Notes under the pieces: model-generated | Seen by the model: only the letters and a program-made list of their open reading frames with translations | Databases searched by the model: none | What the model was told of the DNA's origin: nothing | NCBI GenBank assembly: GCA_965213905.1 | Contig: OZ243922.1 | Location: 372,001 to 436,000, forward strand | Source: SIRX01 sp965213905 | Lineage (GTDB): Bacteria; Actinomycetota; Rubrobacteria; Rubrobacterales; Rubrobacteraceae | Length of the DNA stretch: 64,000 nucleotides | Direction: 5' to 3' | Program-made: the position numbers and the translations under genes | Shown: one piece after another, positions 42,676 to 50,312 of the stretch | How positions within the stretch are numbered: position 1 is the first letter of the stretch | Layout: every line of letters begins with the position of its first letter

Positions 42676-43441
42676 CGGAAATTCACATCCCGTCTACGTA
42701 ATACTCGGCGCGACCGGCGGCATCGGCTCCGAGCTGTGCAAAAAGCTCTCCGAGAGGGGGGCACACATCGTCGCCGGCGGCCGGGACGAGAAAAAGTTGG
42801 AGGAACTCGCAGACTCCACCGGGGCGAGTACGGTGCAACTCGACGCCACAAAGGCCGACGAGGTAAAAAAGCTTTTTGCCCGGGCGGCCGAAGAGCACGG
42901 GCACGTTAGCGGGGCCGCCAACTGTGTCGGTTCGTTTATGCTGAAGCCCGCCCACCGGACGACCGACGAGGAGCTCTCCGAGACCCTGGCCTTGAACCTC
43001 AACACGGCCTTCGGAACCGTCAAGGCCGCGGTCGAGCACATGCCGGAGGGTGGTTCGGTGGTTCTGATGTCCTCCGTCGCCGCCCGGGTCGGGCTCGCCA
43101 ACCACGAGGCGGTTGCGGCCGCCAAAGCCGCCGTGACGGGGCTCGGGATCTCGGCCGCCGCCACGTACCTGTCGCGGGGGCTCCGGATCAACATGGTCGC
43201 CCCGGGTCTCGTCCAGACGCCGATGACCGAGAAGATCACCGCAAACGACGCCGCCCGCCAGGCCTCCGAAGACCTCCACCCGATGGGCCGTCTCGGCGAG
43301 CCGGGGGAGGTAGCCTCCGTAATCGACTGGCTACTACAGCCTTCCAACAGTTGGATCACCGGCCAAGTCTTTAGCGTGGACGGCGGCCTCTCCACCCTCC
43401 ACCCCATGCCCCGCCGCCAGTCCAAACCGAACCGGGGCTGA
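42668..43441 (+). CDS. Short-chain dehydrogenase-like protein lacking the catalytic Tyr
   Basis: A 257-residue Rossmann protein. VILGATGGIGSELCKKLSER is the NAD(P) loop; VQLDATKADEVKKLF, NCVGSFMLKP and VVLMSSVAARVGLANHEAV follow. Where classical SDRs have YxxxK thirteen residues after the catalytic Ser, this one has VAAAK, so the Lys remains but the Tyr is Val. The rest (INMVAPGLVQTPMTEKI, ITGQVFSVDGGLS) is standard. It could be a divergent reductase using another proton donor or a binding protein. ATG at 42668 has AGAGG upstream and overlaps the deacetylase gene. Confidence 0.8.
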   Translation: MDNGNSHPVYVILGATGGIGSELCKKLSERGAHIVAGGRDEKKLEELADSTGASTVQLDATKADEVKKLFARAAEEHGHVSGAANCVGSFMLKPAHRTTDEELSETLALNLNTAFGTVKAAVEHMPEGGSVVLMSSVAARVGLANHEAVAAAKAAVTGLGISAAATYLSRGLRINMVAPGLVQTPMTEKITANDAARQASEDLHPMGRLGEPGEVASVIDWLLQPSNSWITGQVFSVDGGLSTLHPMPRRQSKPNRG

Positions 43442-43443
43442 AC

Positions 43444-44448
43444 GTGGACGATACGTCTACAACGAACTCCTGCGTAATAGTCGGGGCGGGCATCTCGGGC
43501 TTGCTCGCCGCCCACGAGCTACAGAACGCCGGGTGGCGGGTTACCGTCCTGGATAAAGGGCGCGGCGTCGGGGGCCGGATGGCAACCCGCCGCGTGGGCG
43601 ACGGGAACTTCGACCACGGCACCCAGTTTTTCACCGTCCGGGGAGAGCGCTTCGAGAGCTTAGTAAACGAATGGCTGGAAGCCGGCGTGGTAGAGGAGTG
43701 GACCCGCGGCTTCGCCGACGCGACCGGCGAGAGGTCCGCCGACGGCCACCCGCGCTACCGGGGCGCGGAGGGCATGGTCTCCATCCCGAAACACCTGGCC
43801 CGAGACGTGGACGTGCGGGGCGGCCAGCGGGCGGTGGGGGTCCGGCAACAAGACGACGGCTGGAACGTCGTCTGTAAGTCCGGCCTGGAGGTCTCGGGCG
43901 CGGTGCTCCTACTCACCGCACCGGCACCGCAGGCTTTGGAGTTGGCTGAGTCTGGCGGCTACCGGGTTCCGGGAGCCTCGCGGGAACAACTCGTCGGGAT
44001 CTCTTACGATCCTTGCATAGCGCTCATGGCGCTTCTGGAAGAACCACCGACCGGCGTTCCGGAGCCGGGCGGGATGCAGATAAAAGGCGAGCCGCTGGAC
44101 TGGATCGGGGACAACCAGCAAAAGGGCATATCCAAGTCTCCCGGTGTCACCATCCACGCCGGACCCCAGTGGAGCCGGGAACACTACGACGCCGCCGAGG
44201 ACGAACTATCTAGAAAGTTGCTCTCCATCGCCGGGGACCAACTCGGCCCGAATATCGCCCCGCGGGTCGTCGAAACCTCTGTCGCCCGCTGGCGCTACAG
44301 TTGGGTAACGAACGCCCACCCCGAGCCGTACCTTGCCACCGGCGGGGAACCGGAGCTGGTCTTCGCCGGGGACGGGTTCGGACAGCCGAAGGTAGAGGGC
44401 GCGGCCATCTCCGGCCTCTCGGCGGCGGACTACCTCCTGGGCCGCTGA
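43444..44448 (+). CDS. Renalase-like FAD-dependent amine oxidase/dehydrogenase
   Basis: A 334-residue flavoprotein. CVIVGAGISGLLAAHELQNA is the FAD-binding Rossmann motif; VLDKGRGVGGRMATRRVGDG followed by NFDHGTQFFTVR is the diagnostic block of the renalase/NAD(P)-binding amine oxidase-like family; the C-terminal ELVFAGDGFGQPKVEGAAIS holds the second FAD motif. Bacterial renalases oxidise misreduced 2- or 6-dihydro-NAD(P). The GTG starts two bases past the SDR stop, so it is in the same operon, and an NAD(P)-repair job next to a dehydrogenase is plausible. Confidence 0.82.
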   Translation: MDDTSTTNSCVIVGAGISGLLAAHELQNAGWRVTVLDKGRGVGGRMATRRVGDGNFDHGTQFFTVRGERFESLVNEWLEAGVVEEWTRGFADATGERSADGHPRYRGAEGMVSIPKHLARDVDVRGGQRAVGVRQQDDGWNVVCKSGLEVSGAVLLLTAPAPQALELAESGGYRVPGASREQLVGISYDPCIALMALLEEPPTGVPEPGGMQIKGEPLDWIGDNQQKGISKSPGVTIHAGPQWSREHYDAAEDELSRKLLSIAGDQLGPNIAPRVVETSVARWRYSWVTNAHPEPYLATGGEPELVFAGDGFGQPKVEGAAISGLSAADYLLGR

Positions 44449-44461
44449 GGCTGGAGGCCGG

Positions 44462-44896
44462 GTGGAGATACTATTCCTCGCCCACGTCGCCGCGACGCTC
44501 TTTATGGTCGGCCTGATCTGGTTCGTCCAGATCGTCCACTACCCGCTCTTTGGCAACGTGGGAAACGAAGTCTTCCAGGCCTACTCCGAGGCCCACTCCC
44601 GGCTCACGTCCCGGGTAGTCGGCCCCCCGATGCTGGCCGAGGTTTCCACAACCGCCCTGCTGCTGTTCGTCCGGCCGGACGGCGTTTCAGCGTACCTGGC
44701 CTGGCTGGGAGCCTTTTTGCTCGCGGTGGTGTGGCTCTCCACCGCCTTTCTGCAGGTGCCCCGCCACACCCGACTCGGCGCGGGCTTCGACGAGAAGGCC
44801 CACAGCTCTCTCGTGCTCACGAACTGGGTCCGCACCGGCGCCTGGAGCCTGCGGGGCGTGGTAGTCCTCTGGATGGCGTCCCAGACCATGTCTTAA
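44462..44896 (+). CDS. Four-helix membrane protein of unknown function
   Basis: A 144-residue membrane protein. Segments: ILFLAHVAATLFMVGLIWFV, RVVGPPMLAEVSTTALLLFV, YLAWLGAFLLAVVWLSTAFL and TGAWSLRGVVVLWMAS. Conserved-looking polar motifs IVHYPLF, HSRLTSRVVGPPM, QVPRHTRL and HSSLVLTNWVRT recur in a widespread uncharacterised family, with His residues suited to haem or metal binding. The GTG start has GGAGGCCGG upstream, 13 bases after the renalase-like gene. It closes the four-gene operon from 41755. Confidence 0.7.
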   Translation: MEILFLAHVAATLFMVGLIWFVQIVHYPLFGNVGNEVFQAYSEAHSRLTSRVVGPPMLAEVSTTALLLFVRPDGVSAYLAWLGAFLLAVVWLSTAFLQVPRHTRLGAGFDEKAHSSLVLTNWVRTGAWSLRGVVVLWMASQTMS

Positions 44897-44976
44897 AACG
44901 GCCGGGTTCCGGGAAACGAACCGAACCTTTCCGGGACGGGCACACATTTTGTCTTGCGTAAGCAAACATGGTACAT

Positions 44977-44995
44977 ATACAATGTAAGATTGTAT
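44977..44995 (+). promoter_or_regulatory. Palindromic operator over the -10 of the small HTH gene
   Basis: ATACAAT-N5-ATTGTAT is a perfect inverted repeat. TACAAT (44978-44983) can act as the -10 with TTGCGT (44954-44959) 18 bases upstream as -35. It is 19 bases before the ATG at 45014, after GAAGGAG. A repressor here, perhaps the HTH protein itself, would block the promoter. Confidence 0.55.
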
Positions 44996-45013
44996 CGGGG
45001 AAGGAGTAGAAGT

Positions 45014-45361
45014 ATGGGAAACAGACGGGTTGCGCTCAAACCCCACGTCGAAAAGATAAGGCGTTGGGTGGACGAAGGCCGGGGTGACGGTTGGATCGCC
45101 CAGGAGCTAAACACTACGCCTTCGAGCGTGCAGAGCTTCCGGTCGCGCAACTCCATCTACCGCCGGGACCCCGTCAGAAAAGGGAACCTCTCCGAACACC
45201 CCGTCGTACTCGAAGAAAACGCCGGCGGAATAGTCCTCAAAACCGAGGCCCTCTTCTCCGAGGTCTTCGACCGCGAGTGGCGCGGCTACCTCGACCGGCC
45301 GTCCGAAGACCTGCGGGTGATCGTTACCCAGAACCGCATCTACCTGGAGAAAGTGCGCTGA
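45014..45361 (+). CDS. Small HTH-like DNA-binding protein, unknown family
   Basis: A 115-residue basic protein. LKPHVEKIRRWVDEGRGDGW followed by IAQELNTTPSSVQSFRSRNS looks like a homeodomain-like helix-turn-helix at residues 6-45. The C-terminal half (VVLEENAGGIVLKTEALFSE, LRVIVTQNRIYLEKV) may be a small beta domain. ATG 45014 has GAAGGAG seven bases upstream. The next gene begins two bases after its stop. The palindromic operator at the promoter suggests autoregulation. I do not recognise a named family. Confidence 0.7.
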   Translation: MGNRRVALKPHVEKIRRWVDEGRGDGWIAQELNTTPSSVQSFRSRNSIYRRDPVRKGNLSEHPVVLEENAGGIVLKTEALFSEVFDREWRGYLDRPSEDLRVIVTQNRIYLEKVR

Positions 45362-45363
45362 CC

Positions 45364-45657
45364 TTGCCCGGCGAAAACTCCCAAATAAACGTGTCCCTCT
45401 CCCTGCAAGAAGCCGAAGCCGCGTACGAAGCTCTGGAAGAAACGTTGGAAAAAGGTTCAGAAAATCCCGCGCTGAAGAAAGCCTACAGGACAATAGGCTG
45501 GCGTATACTGGCGAACAAGGGTGGAACGGGGCTCACGGCGCAAATGGCCGAAATAGCCCGCCGGTCGGAGAGCCTAGAAGAGTACGAGGCCAACCGGGAA
45601 CAGGCCCTGGGACCGATACTAGAAGGCCTCCAACGCGGCGAAAACCGGGACCCGTAG
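45364..45657 (+). CDS. Small helical protein coupled to the HTH gene
   Basis: A 97-residue protein: a short beta-like start (INVSLSLQEAEAAYEALEET) and two to three helices (LKKAYRTIGWRILANKGGTG; AQMAEIARRSESLEEYEANR). The TTG lies two bases past the HTH gene stop, with GGAGAAAG somewhat far upstream; GTG at 45391 is possible. No family is recognised. Tight spacing suggests a partner of the HTH protein, for example an effector-binding or antitoxin-like role, but that is a guess. Confidence 0.55.
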   Translation: MPGENSQINVSLSLQEAEAAYEALEETLEKGSENPALKKAYRTIGWRILANKGGTGLTAQMAEIARRSESLEEYEANREQALGPILEGLQRGENRDP

Positions 45658-45795
45658 AAAGAACCGTCTGGGTTGTTGGGCGGTTGTCGCCAAATTTGTT
45701 ACCGAACTGTTATCCGATAGTAGCGGTAATGTTATACGGGTCTCTTATATTACTCATCAATGGGCTTTCCTTCCCCCTTCGGCCCAGAAAATTGC

Positions 45796-45828
45796 CCCGG
45801 TCCGCCCCCGCACGGGCCGGGTATTTTT
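45796..45828 (+). terminator. Terminator after the small HTH operon
   Basis: CCCGGTCCG (45796-45804) pairs with CGGGCCGGG (45813-45821; one G-U pair) and is followed by TATTTTTG. It lies 140 bases past the stop at 45657. The 229-bp gap has a TTACCG/CGGTAA dyad but no gene that I can support. Confidence 0.65.
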
Positions 45829-45886
45829 GTGTGTTACCCTCTTGAGTTCCGGAACCCGACTATCCGGGTGTTAGAAAGAGGTTTTC

Positions 45887-46891
45887 TTGGTCGCTATCGT
45901 TTACGCCGTTTTGACAGTTTTAATTGGAGGGATGGCGCTCCTGGCCCAGTGGAGCCGTCGAAATCGTCGGGCCGAGGTATCCCTGCTCGTCGTACTGCTG
46001 GCGCTGTCTTTTCTCGTTGCGGCAACAGGGGTGCTAACGGCGATCGGGCTGTTGCTGCTGGCGGGCAACCAGTCCGGTAGTAGCCTCGAACAGATCTCTC
46101 TCACCCTGGGAGGCGTGGCCGCGCTGCTGGCCGGCATAGCCGGCCTCGGCCTTTGCGTACCGCCCTTGCGGAAGATTTTAGGCGGACGGCTAAAGAACCC
46201 CTGGTGGGCGGACCCTCCGGTCTTTCTCGGGCTCTGGCTGTTCGTGATGCTGCTGGCGAATAACGTAGTTAGCGTCCTGATCTTCCCTTTCGTGCCGGAC
46301 GTCGCCAACGCTTTCCCGACCGGAAGGTTGTCTCCGGGTACGATCTTTGCGAGCCAGATCCCCTTCCTCGTGATAGCCGTTTTGGGCATGGGACCGGGGG
46401 TTCGGCGCACTTTCCCTCAGGTGCTCTCCCGGCTGGGGTACGGACCAATCACGCTGCGGCAGTTGGGGATAGTGGGGGTTTTTATCCTGGTTGCGCTCGG
46501 GCTCTCCTTTCTCGCCGACGCGCTCTTCGCCACCTTGCAGCCGGATCTCTACCGTACCGTCGGAAATCTAACGGACAGCCTTTTCAACCCCCGGGGCATG
46601 AGCCCACTATCAGCGGTGCTCTTCGCGCTACTGATCGGGCTGGGCGCGGGCCTCGGCGAGGAGACGCTATTTAGAGGAGCTTTGCAGCCGGCGCTGGGGC
46701 TCTTGCCGGTCTCGGTACTCTTCGCCTCGATGCACGTGCAGTACGGTCCGTCCGTCTTGCTCGGGTACATATTTATACTCGCCATAGGCCTGGGACTGCT
46801 CCGGCGTTACATAAATACGACCGCGAGTTTTCTGGCCCACGCCGGGTACAACTCGCTCGGCGTAATTCTGGCTTACTTCTTCGGTGCTTGA
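45887..46891 (+). CDS. CPBP-family intramembrane metalloprotease
   Basis: A 334-residue protein with about eight or nine membrane segments. The three CPBP motifs are intact near the C-terminus: EETLFRGAL (about residue 260), LFASMHVQYGPS (about 282) and FLAHAGYNSLG (about 313). Family members are glutamate proteases related to Rce1, or act in bacteriocin immunity. AAAGAGG precedes the TTG start. It is monocistronic and convergent to a ClgR-like gene. Substrate unknown. Confidence 0.85.
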   Translation: MVAIVYAVLTVLIGGMALLAQWSRRNRRAEVSLLVVLLALSFLVAATGVLTAIGLLLLAGNQSGSSLEQISLTLGGVAALLAGIAGLGLCVPPLRKILGGRLKNPWWADPPVFLGLWLFVMLLANNVVSVLIFPFVPDVANAFPTGRLSPGTIFASQIPFLVIAVLGMGPGVRRTFPQVLSRLGYGPITLRQLGIVGVFILVALGLSFLADALFATLQPDLYRTVGNLTDSLFNPRGMSPLSAVLFALLIGLGAGLGEETLFRGALQPALGLLPVSVLFASMHVQYGPSVLLGYIFILAIGLGLLRRYINTTASFLAHAGYNSLGVILAYFFGA

Positions 46892-46935
46892 AGGGGGTCG
46901 AAAATTGCGGTGATTTCCGCCTCTAGGCGGCGCCT

Positions 46936-47235
46936 CTAAGCGGCTATGGACTTGGCGACGGGTACGACCGGCGCGGGTTCCATCGAAACCGCGATGCGTA
47001 CCAGCAGGTCGCTGATCTCCACATCCAGGCCGCCGGCGACGCTCTCTAGCACTTTGGAGGACGGGTCTTTCTCCCCGCGCTCTATCTCGGCGAGGTAGGA
47101 GACGGAGACGTGAGACCCTTCGGCGACCTCTCTCAACGTAAGGCCCCGCTCATTTCTTTCGGCCCGCAGTGTTTCTCCTATGGCCGCGAGAAGGTCACCC
47201 TTTTGTTGCTTCGGATGGATATCTAAGGACTCCAT
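46936..47235 (-). CDS. XRE-type regulator, ClgR-like
   Basis: A 99-residue DNA-binding protein. GETLRAERNERGLTLREVAE followed by GSHVSVSYLAEIERGEKDPS is an XRE helix-turn-helix with the YLSEVERGxKxPSS pattern seen in ClgR, the activator of clp protease genes in actinobacteria. The C-terminal VVPVAKSIAA ends in two alanines, the type of end that ClpP-dependent turnover of ClgR uses in some actinobacteria (VAA/AA ends). Eleven bases separate it from the upstream nfo gene. Targets (clpP, lon, recX-like) are not in the window. Confidence 0.8.
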   Translation of the reverse strand: MESLDIHPKQQKGDLLAAIGETLRAERNERGLTLREVAEGSHVSVSYLAEIERGEKDPSSKVLESVAGGLDVEISDLLVRIAVSMEPAPVVPVAKSIAA

Positions 47236-47245
47236 GCGCTAGATT

Positions 47246-48148
47246 CTATATTCCTTTCGGCGCGTTTGGCAACCCACCGGCCAATTCTTTGACCAAACGG
47301 ACCTGCTCAGCATCCACCTCCGGCGTCGCGTACGGCGTCTCCATCACCACCGGAACATCCGCAAGAGACGGCAAAAACTCCCGCCAACTCTCCTCCGGGA
47401 TCTCGCCTTCCCCTATCCGCCGGTGCCCGTCCCGGTGGCTCCCGAGCCCGTTTCGGGCGTCGTTGAGGTGTAGAAGGACGACCCCGGAGTCAACTACGGC
47501 CTTCAACTCTTCTGCAACCTCGCGCGCGCTCCCGGGGGTGGAGAGATCGTAGCCCGCCACGAAAGCGTGGGCCGTATCCACGCAAACCCCCACCCCGGCG
47601 CTGCGGGAAATCTCCGCCAAATCCTCGAACGAGGAACACAGTTGCGTACCGGCGCCGACAGAGTTTTCGACCAGCGGCTCGGCCACCGAAGGAGCGTCGG
47701 AGACCCGTTCCCGCACCTGCTCCAGGCTGCGGGTGAGCCGCTCCATGCCTTTCTCCCTCCCGGCGTCTCCGTGGCTGCCGGAGTGAACTACCACGACCTC
47801 CGCGCCCAACTCCCCGGCGGCTACCAGCTCTTTGGCGAGGACCCGGACCGAGCGTTCGCGCTGCTCACCTTTATTGGAGGCCAGGTTGATCAGGTACTTC
47901 GCGTGTACCACGATCGGGGAGATCCCCGCTTCTTTGGCCCCTTCGACGAACGCGGCGCCGTCCGAACGCGCCACCGGGTCCGCCCACCCTTGCGGGTTGG
48001 AGACGAAGATCTGGACGGTTTCACAACCTAGATAACGCGCTTGTTTTAGAGTCTTTTCCAACCCGCCGGAGGTCTGCAGATGGCGGCCTATCTTGTTCGT
48101 TCTCCCTGTTTCGGGTTCGTTTTTCTTACTACTCTTATGGTTTGTCAT
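47246..48148 (-). CDS. nfo: Deoxyribonuclease IV (endonuclease IV)
   Basis: A 300-residue TIM-barrel AP endonuclease. The zinc-site motifs are visible: KIGRHLQTSGGLEKTLKQAR (first His), IFVSNPQGW, SPIVVHAKYLINLAS (His), VVVHSGSHGD (His), VCVDTAHAFVAGYDLST (Asp and His), LLHLNDARNGLGSHRDGHRR (His, Asp, His) and VVMETPY (Glu). It cuts DNA at abasic sites in base-excision repair. The ATG at 48148 has no strong ribosome site, so the real start might be a little downstream. It may form a unit with the ClgR-like gene. Confidence 0.93.
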   Translation of the reverse strand: MTNHKSSKKNEPETGRTNKIGRHLQTSGGLEKTLKQARYLGCETVQIFVSNPQGWADPVARSDGAAFVEGAKEAGISPIVVHAKYLINLASNKGEQRERSVRVLAKELVAAGELGAEVVVVHSGSHGDAGREKGMERLTRSLEQVRERVSDAPSVAEPLVENSVGAGTQLCSSFEDLAEISRSAGVGVCVDTAHAFVAGYDLSTPGSAREVAEELKAVVDSGVVLLHLNDARNGLGSHRDGHRRIGEGEIPEESWREFLPSLADVPVVMETPYATPEVDAEQVRLVKELAGGLPNAPKGI

Positions 48149-48261
48149 GGAAAGGATTCTAGCGGTCGCCTAACGATTCCGCTGTGACCGTTATAATCAG
48201 GGGAGTAATAAATCGCCGGGGTTGCCGGCGGGCTCGCAATCTACCGGAAGGAGCGTACCGC

Positions 48262-48717
48262 GTGGCGGTCGAAGGCAAAGTAGCGAAGGTATTGGCAAAC
48301 AACGAGGTCGTCATAAACCGGGGCCGGTCCCAGGGCGTACGACCCGGGATGATGCTGGAGATCTTCTCCCCCGGCGGCGAAGAGGTCTGGGACCCGGACA
48401 CGGGAGAAACCCTCGGGACCGTCGAGGACGTAAAAGCCCGCGCCGAAGTCACGGAGGTCAAGGACCTCCTCTCCGTGGCCCGGCTCCAGGGTGTGGAGTC
48501 GCCTTTTGGCGCGGTCAACATCGGGGACATGCAGGAGAACCTGCAGCGCATGTTCGGCCAAATGTTCGGTGACGACGTAAAGATTCAGGGCTTCGGCATG
48601 AACCCCGGCAACGACGACCCGGACGACCTGGAGTCTATGCTCGGCGGGCCGCTCAAGGACCTCTCGCAGGTACAGGTGGGCGACGCCGCCCGCGAGATAA
48701 GAACCAGCCGCCGCTAA
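48262..48717 (+). CDS. Hypothetical soluble protein (possible FlgT-C-like beta domain)
   Basis: A 151-residue protein. VEGKVAKVLANNEVVINRGR, then GVRPGMMLEIFSPGGEEVWD and ETLGTVEDVKARAEVTEV form a small beta barrel that resembles the C-terminal domain of FlgT-like proteins. A Met/Gly-rich acidic C-terminus follows. GGAAGGAG lies eight bases before the GTG at 48262; an upstream ATG at 48184 has no such site and gives an Arg-rich leader, so it is rejected. Rhomboid follows 24 bases later on the same strand. Confidence 0.65.
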   Translation: MAVEGKVAKVLANNEVVINRGRSQGVRPGMMLEIFSPGGEEVWDPDTGETLGTVEDVKARAEVTEVKDLLSVARLQGVESPFGAVNIGDMQENLQRMFGQMFGDDVKIQGFGMNPGNDDPDDLESMLGGPLKDLSQVQVGDAAREIRTSRR

Positions 48718-48741
48718 GCCGGCCGGCTCCCAAAAAACCCC

Positions 48742-49437
48742 TTGCAGAGTTTCTTCCGACTGCCGGTAACCAGTAGCCTCATTACCGCCAACGTACTAAT
48801 TTACCTGGCCGTATCCGCCCTCGCCGCCTCTCGGGGCGCCCCCTGGAACGTCGCGCTGGTGAACCAGATAGGCGAGGTGCTGGACCGGGGCGCGCTGATA
48901 CCGGCCGGTGTGGCCGGGGGCGAGTGGTGGCGGCTCCTGACGAGCGTTTTTCTGCACTCGGGACTTCTGCACCTGGCGTTCAACATGGTCGCCCTGTACT
49001 TTTTGGGGACGTTCGCCGAATCGGCTTTCGGGCGGTGGAGGTTCTTCACCCTCTACGTGCTCTCGGGGTTGTCCGGCGGGGTTGCTTACCTGTATTTCGG
49101 CGCCTTCGACCGCCCGGCGGTGGGGGCTTCCGGGGCGATCTTCGGCCTACTCGGAAGCATCTTGGGGTACGCGCTGCGGCGGGGAACCTTCTCCTGGCAG
49201 AACCCCCTGATCCGTCAACTCCTCATCCTGCTAGCCTTCAACGTCTACCTGGGGCTCTCGATCCCGAACATCAGCAACACCGCCCACATGGGCGGCCTGG
49301 CCGGCGGCTTCGCGTTCGGCTGGCTCATGGCCCCGACGGTCTACTCTCAGAAAAAATGGCGGCCCCTAACGCCGGTCGCCGTCGTGCTGGGGATAGAGCT
49401 GGCCCTGCTCGTTTTCTGGCGCCTCTACTTTACCTGA
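48742..49437 (+). CDS. Rhomboid-family intramembrane serine protease
   Basis: A 231-residue protein with six to seven membrane segments. GGEWWRLLTSVFLHSGLLHL and AFNMVALYFLG are the L1-loop/TM2 region; VGASGAIFGLLGSILG holds the catalytic GASG serine (about residue 132); NTAHMGGLAGGFAFGWLM holds the catalytic His (about residue 178). The enzyme cuts membrane helices. The TTG start is 24 bases after the previous gene and probably cotranscribed. It runs convergent into znuB with a 13-base overlap of coding ends. Confidence 0.9.
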   Translation: MQSFFRLPVTSSLITANVLIYLAVSALAASRGAPWNVALVNQIGEVLDRGALIPAGVAGGEWWRLLTSVFLHSGLLHLAFNMVALYFLGTFAESAFGRWRFFTLYVLSGLSGGVAYLYFGAFDRPAVGASGAIFGLLGSILGYALRRGTFSWQNPLIRQLLILLAFNVYLGLSIPNISNTAHMGGLAGGFAFGWLMAPTVYSQKKWRPLTPVAVVLGIELALLVFWRLYFT

Positions 49438-50312
49438 GAGTACCTGCCCGCAGAAGCTTTTTCGTCCCCACCGGACGTAAACTCTGGGGGTTTTTTCTCC
49501 GTCCGGCGCCGGATGGACCACACAACCCAGGTTACGCCGAAGATGGCGGTGCAGGTGAGTACGATGGCCGGTCCGGAGGCGATGTCCAGGTAATACGAGG
49601 CGTAGAGCCCGACGATACCCGAAATGACCGCTATTGCTGAGGCCACGGCCATCATGCGCGGCAAGCTGTTGGTTACCAGCGAAGCCGTTGCGGCGGGCGT
49701 GATGAGCAAGGCCCCGGTTAGCACCACGCCGACCGCCTGTATGCCGGCGACCACAGTCAGGGCCAGCAACACCAGGAGCCCGTATCGGACCCGGTCGGCG
49801 TTTAGGCCGATCACCGCCGCGTGCGTGGGATCATAGGAGGTCAACTCCAGCTCTTTGTGAAAGAAAAACAAGGCCGCGAACACGAGTAGGGTAAGCATGG
49901 AGAGCAAGATCATGTCCGTCCCCGTAACGCCCAGGATGTCGCCAAAGAGTATGCCGGAGAGGTCCCGGAAAGAACCCGCCGTGCTCATTAGGGCGATGCC
50001 CAGCGCGAACATGCCGGTCATTATGACCCCGATGGCGGTGTCTTCCCTTAGCGCGCGGCGTTGCGAGAGGCCGCCGATACCGAGGGCCGCGAACAAGGCG
50101 GCGACTACGGCCCCGATCAGCAAGCTCCAGCCCAGCAGGTAAGACGCAACGATGCCGGGGAGCACCGCGTGGGCCAGTGCGCCCCCGAAAAACGCCATGC
50201 CCCGGAGCACCACGTACACCCCGAGGGTGGCACAGGCCACCCCGATCAGGACGGAAGCCAAGAGCCCAATCTGCATGAATCCGTACTGCAAAGGCTCTAG
50301 GATAGGGGCCAC
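49425..50312 (-). CDS. Zinc/manganese ABC transporter permease (ZnuB type)
   Basis: A 295-residue, nine-helix permease of the ABC-3 family. CATLGVYVVLRGMAFFGGAL, AHAVLPGIV, FGDILGVTGTDM, AAVIGLNADRVRYGLLVLLA (ATPase contact) and GVVLTGALLITPAATASLVT are all typical. The GTG at 50312 overlaps znuC by 16 bases. The tail of about 30 residues is charged. With a histidine-rich binding protein and a Fur-family regulator in the same cluster, zinc is the likely cargo. Confidence 0.88.
   Translation of the reverse strand: MAPILEPLQYGFMQIGLLASVLIGVACATLGVYVVLRGMAFFGGALAHAVLPGIVASYLLGWSLLIGAVVAALFAALGIGGLSQRRALREDTAIGVIMTGMFALGIALMSTAGSFRDLSGILFGDILGVTGTDMILLSMLTLLVFAALFFFHKELELTSYDPTHAAVIGLNADRVRYGLLVLLALTVVAGIQAVGVVLTGALLITPAATASLVTNSLPRMMAVASAIAVISGIVGLYASYYLDIASGPAIVLTCTAIFGVTWVVWSIRRRTEKKPPEFTSGGDEKASAGRYSQVK

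Noticed and set aside
45658..45886. A tRNA or small RNA in the 229-bp gap
   Set aside because: No cloverleaf, T-loop GTTCRANYC or acceptor stem is visible; only a terminator hairpin and a short dyad.
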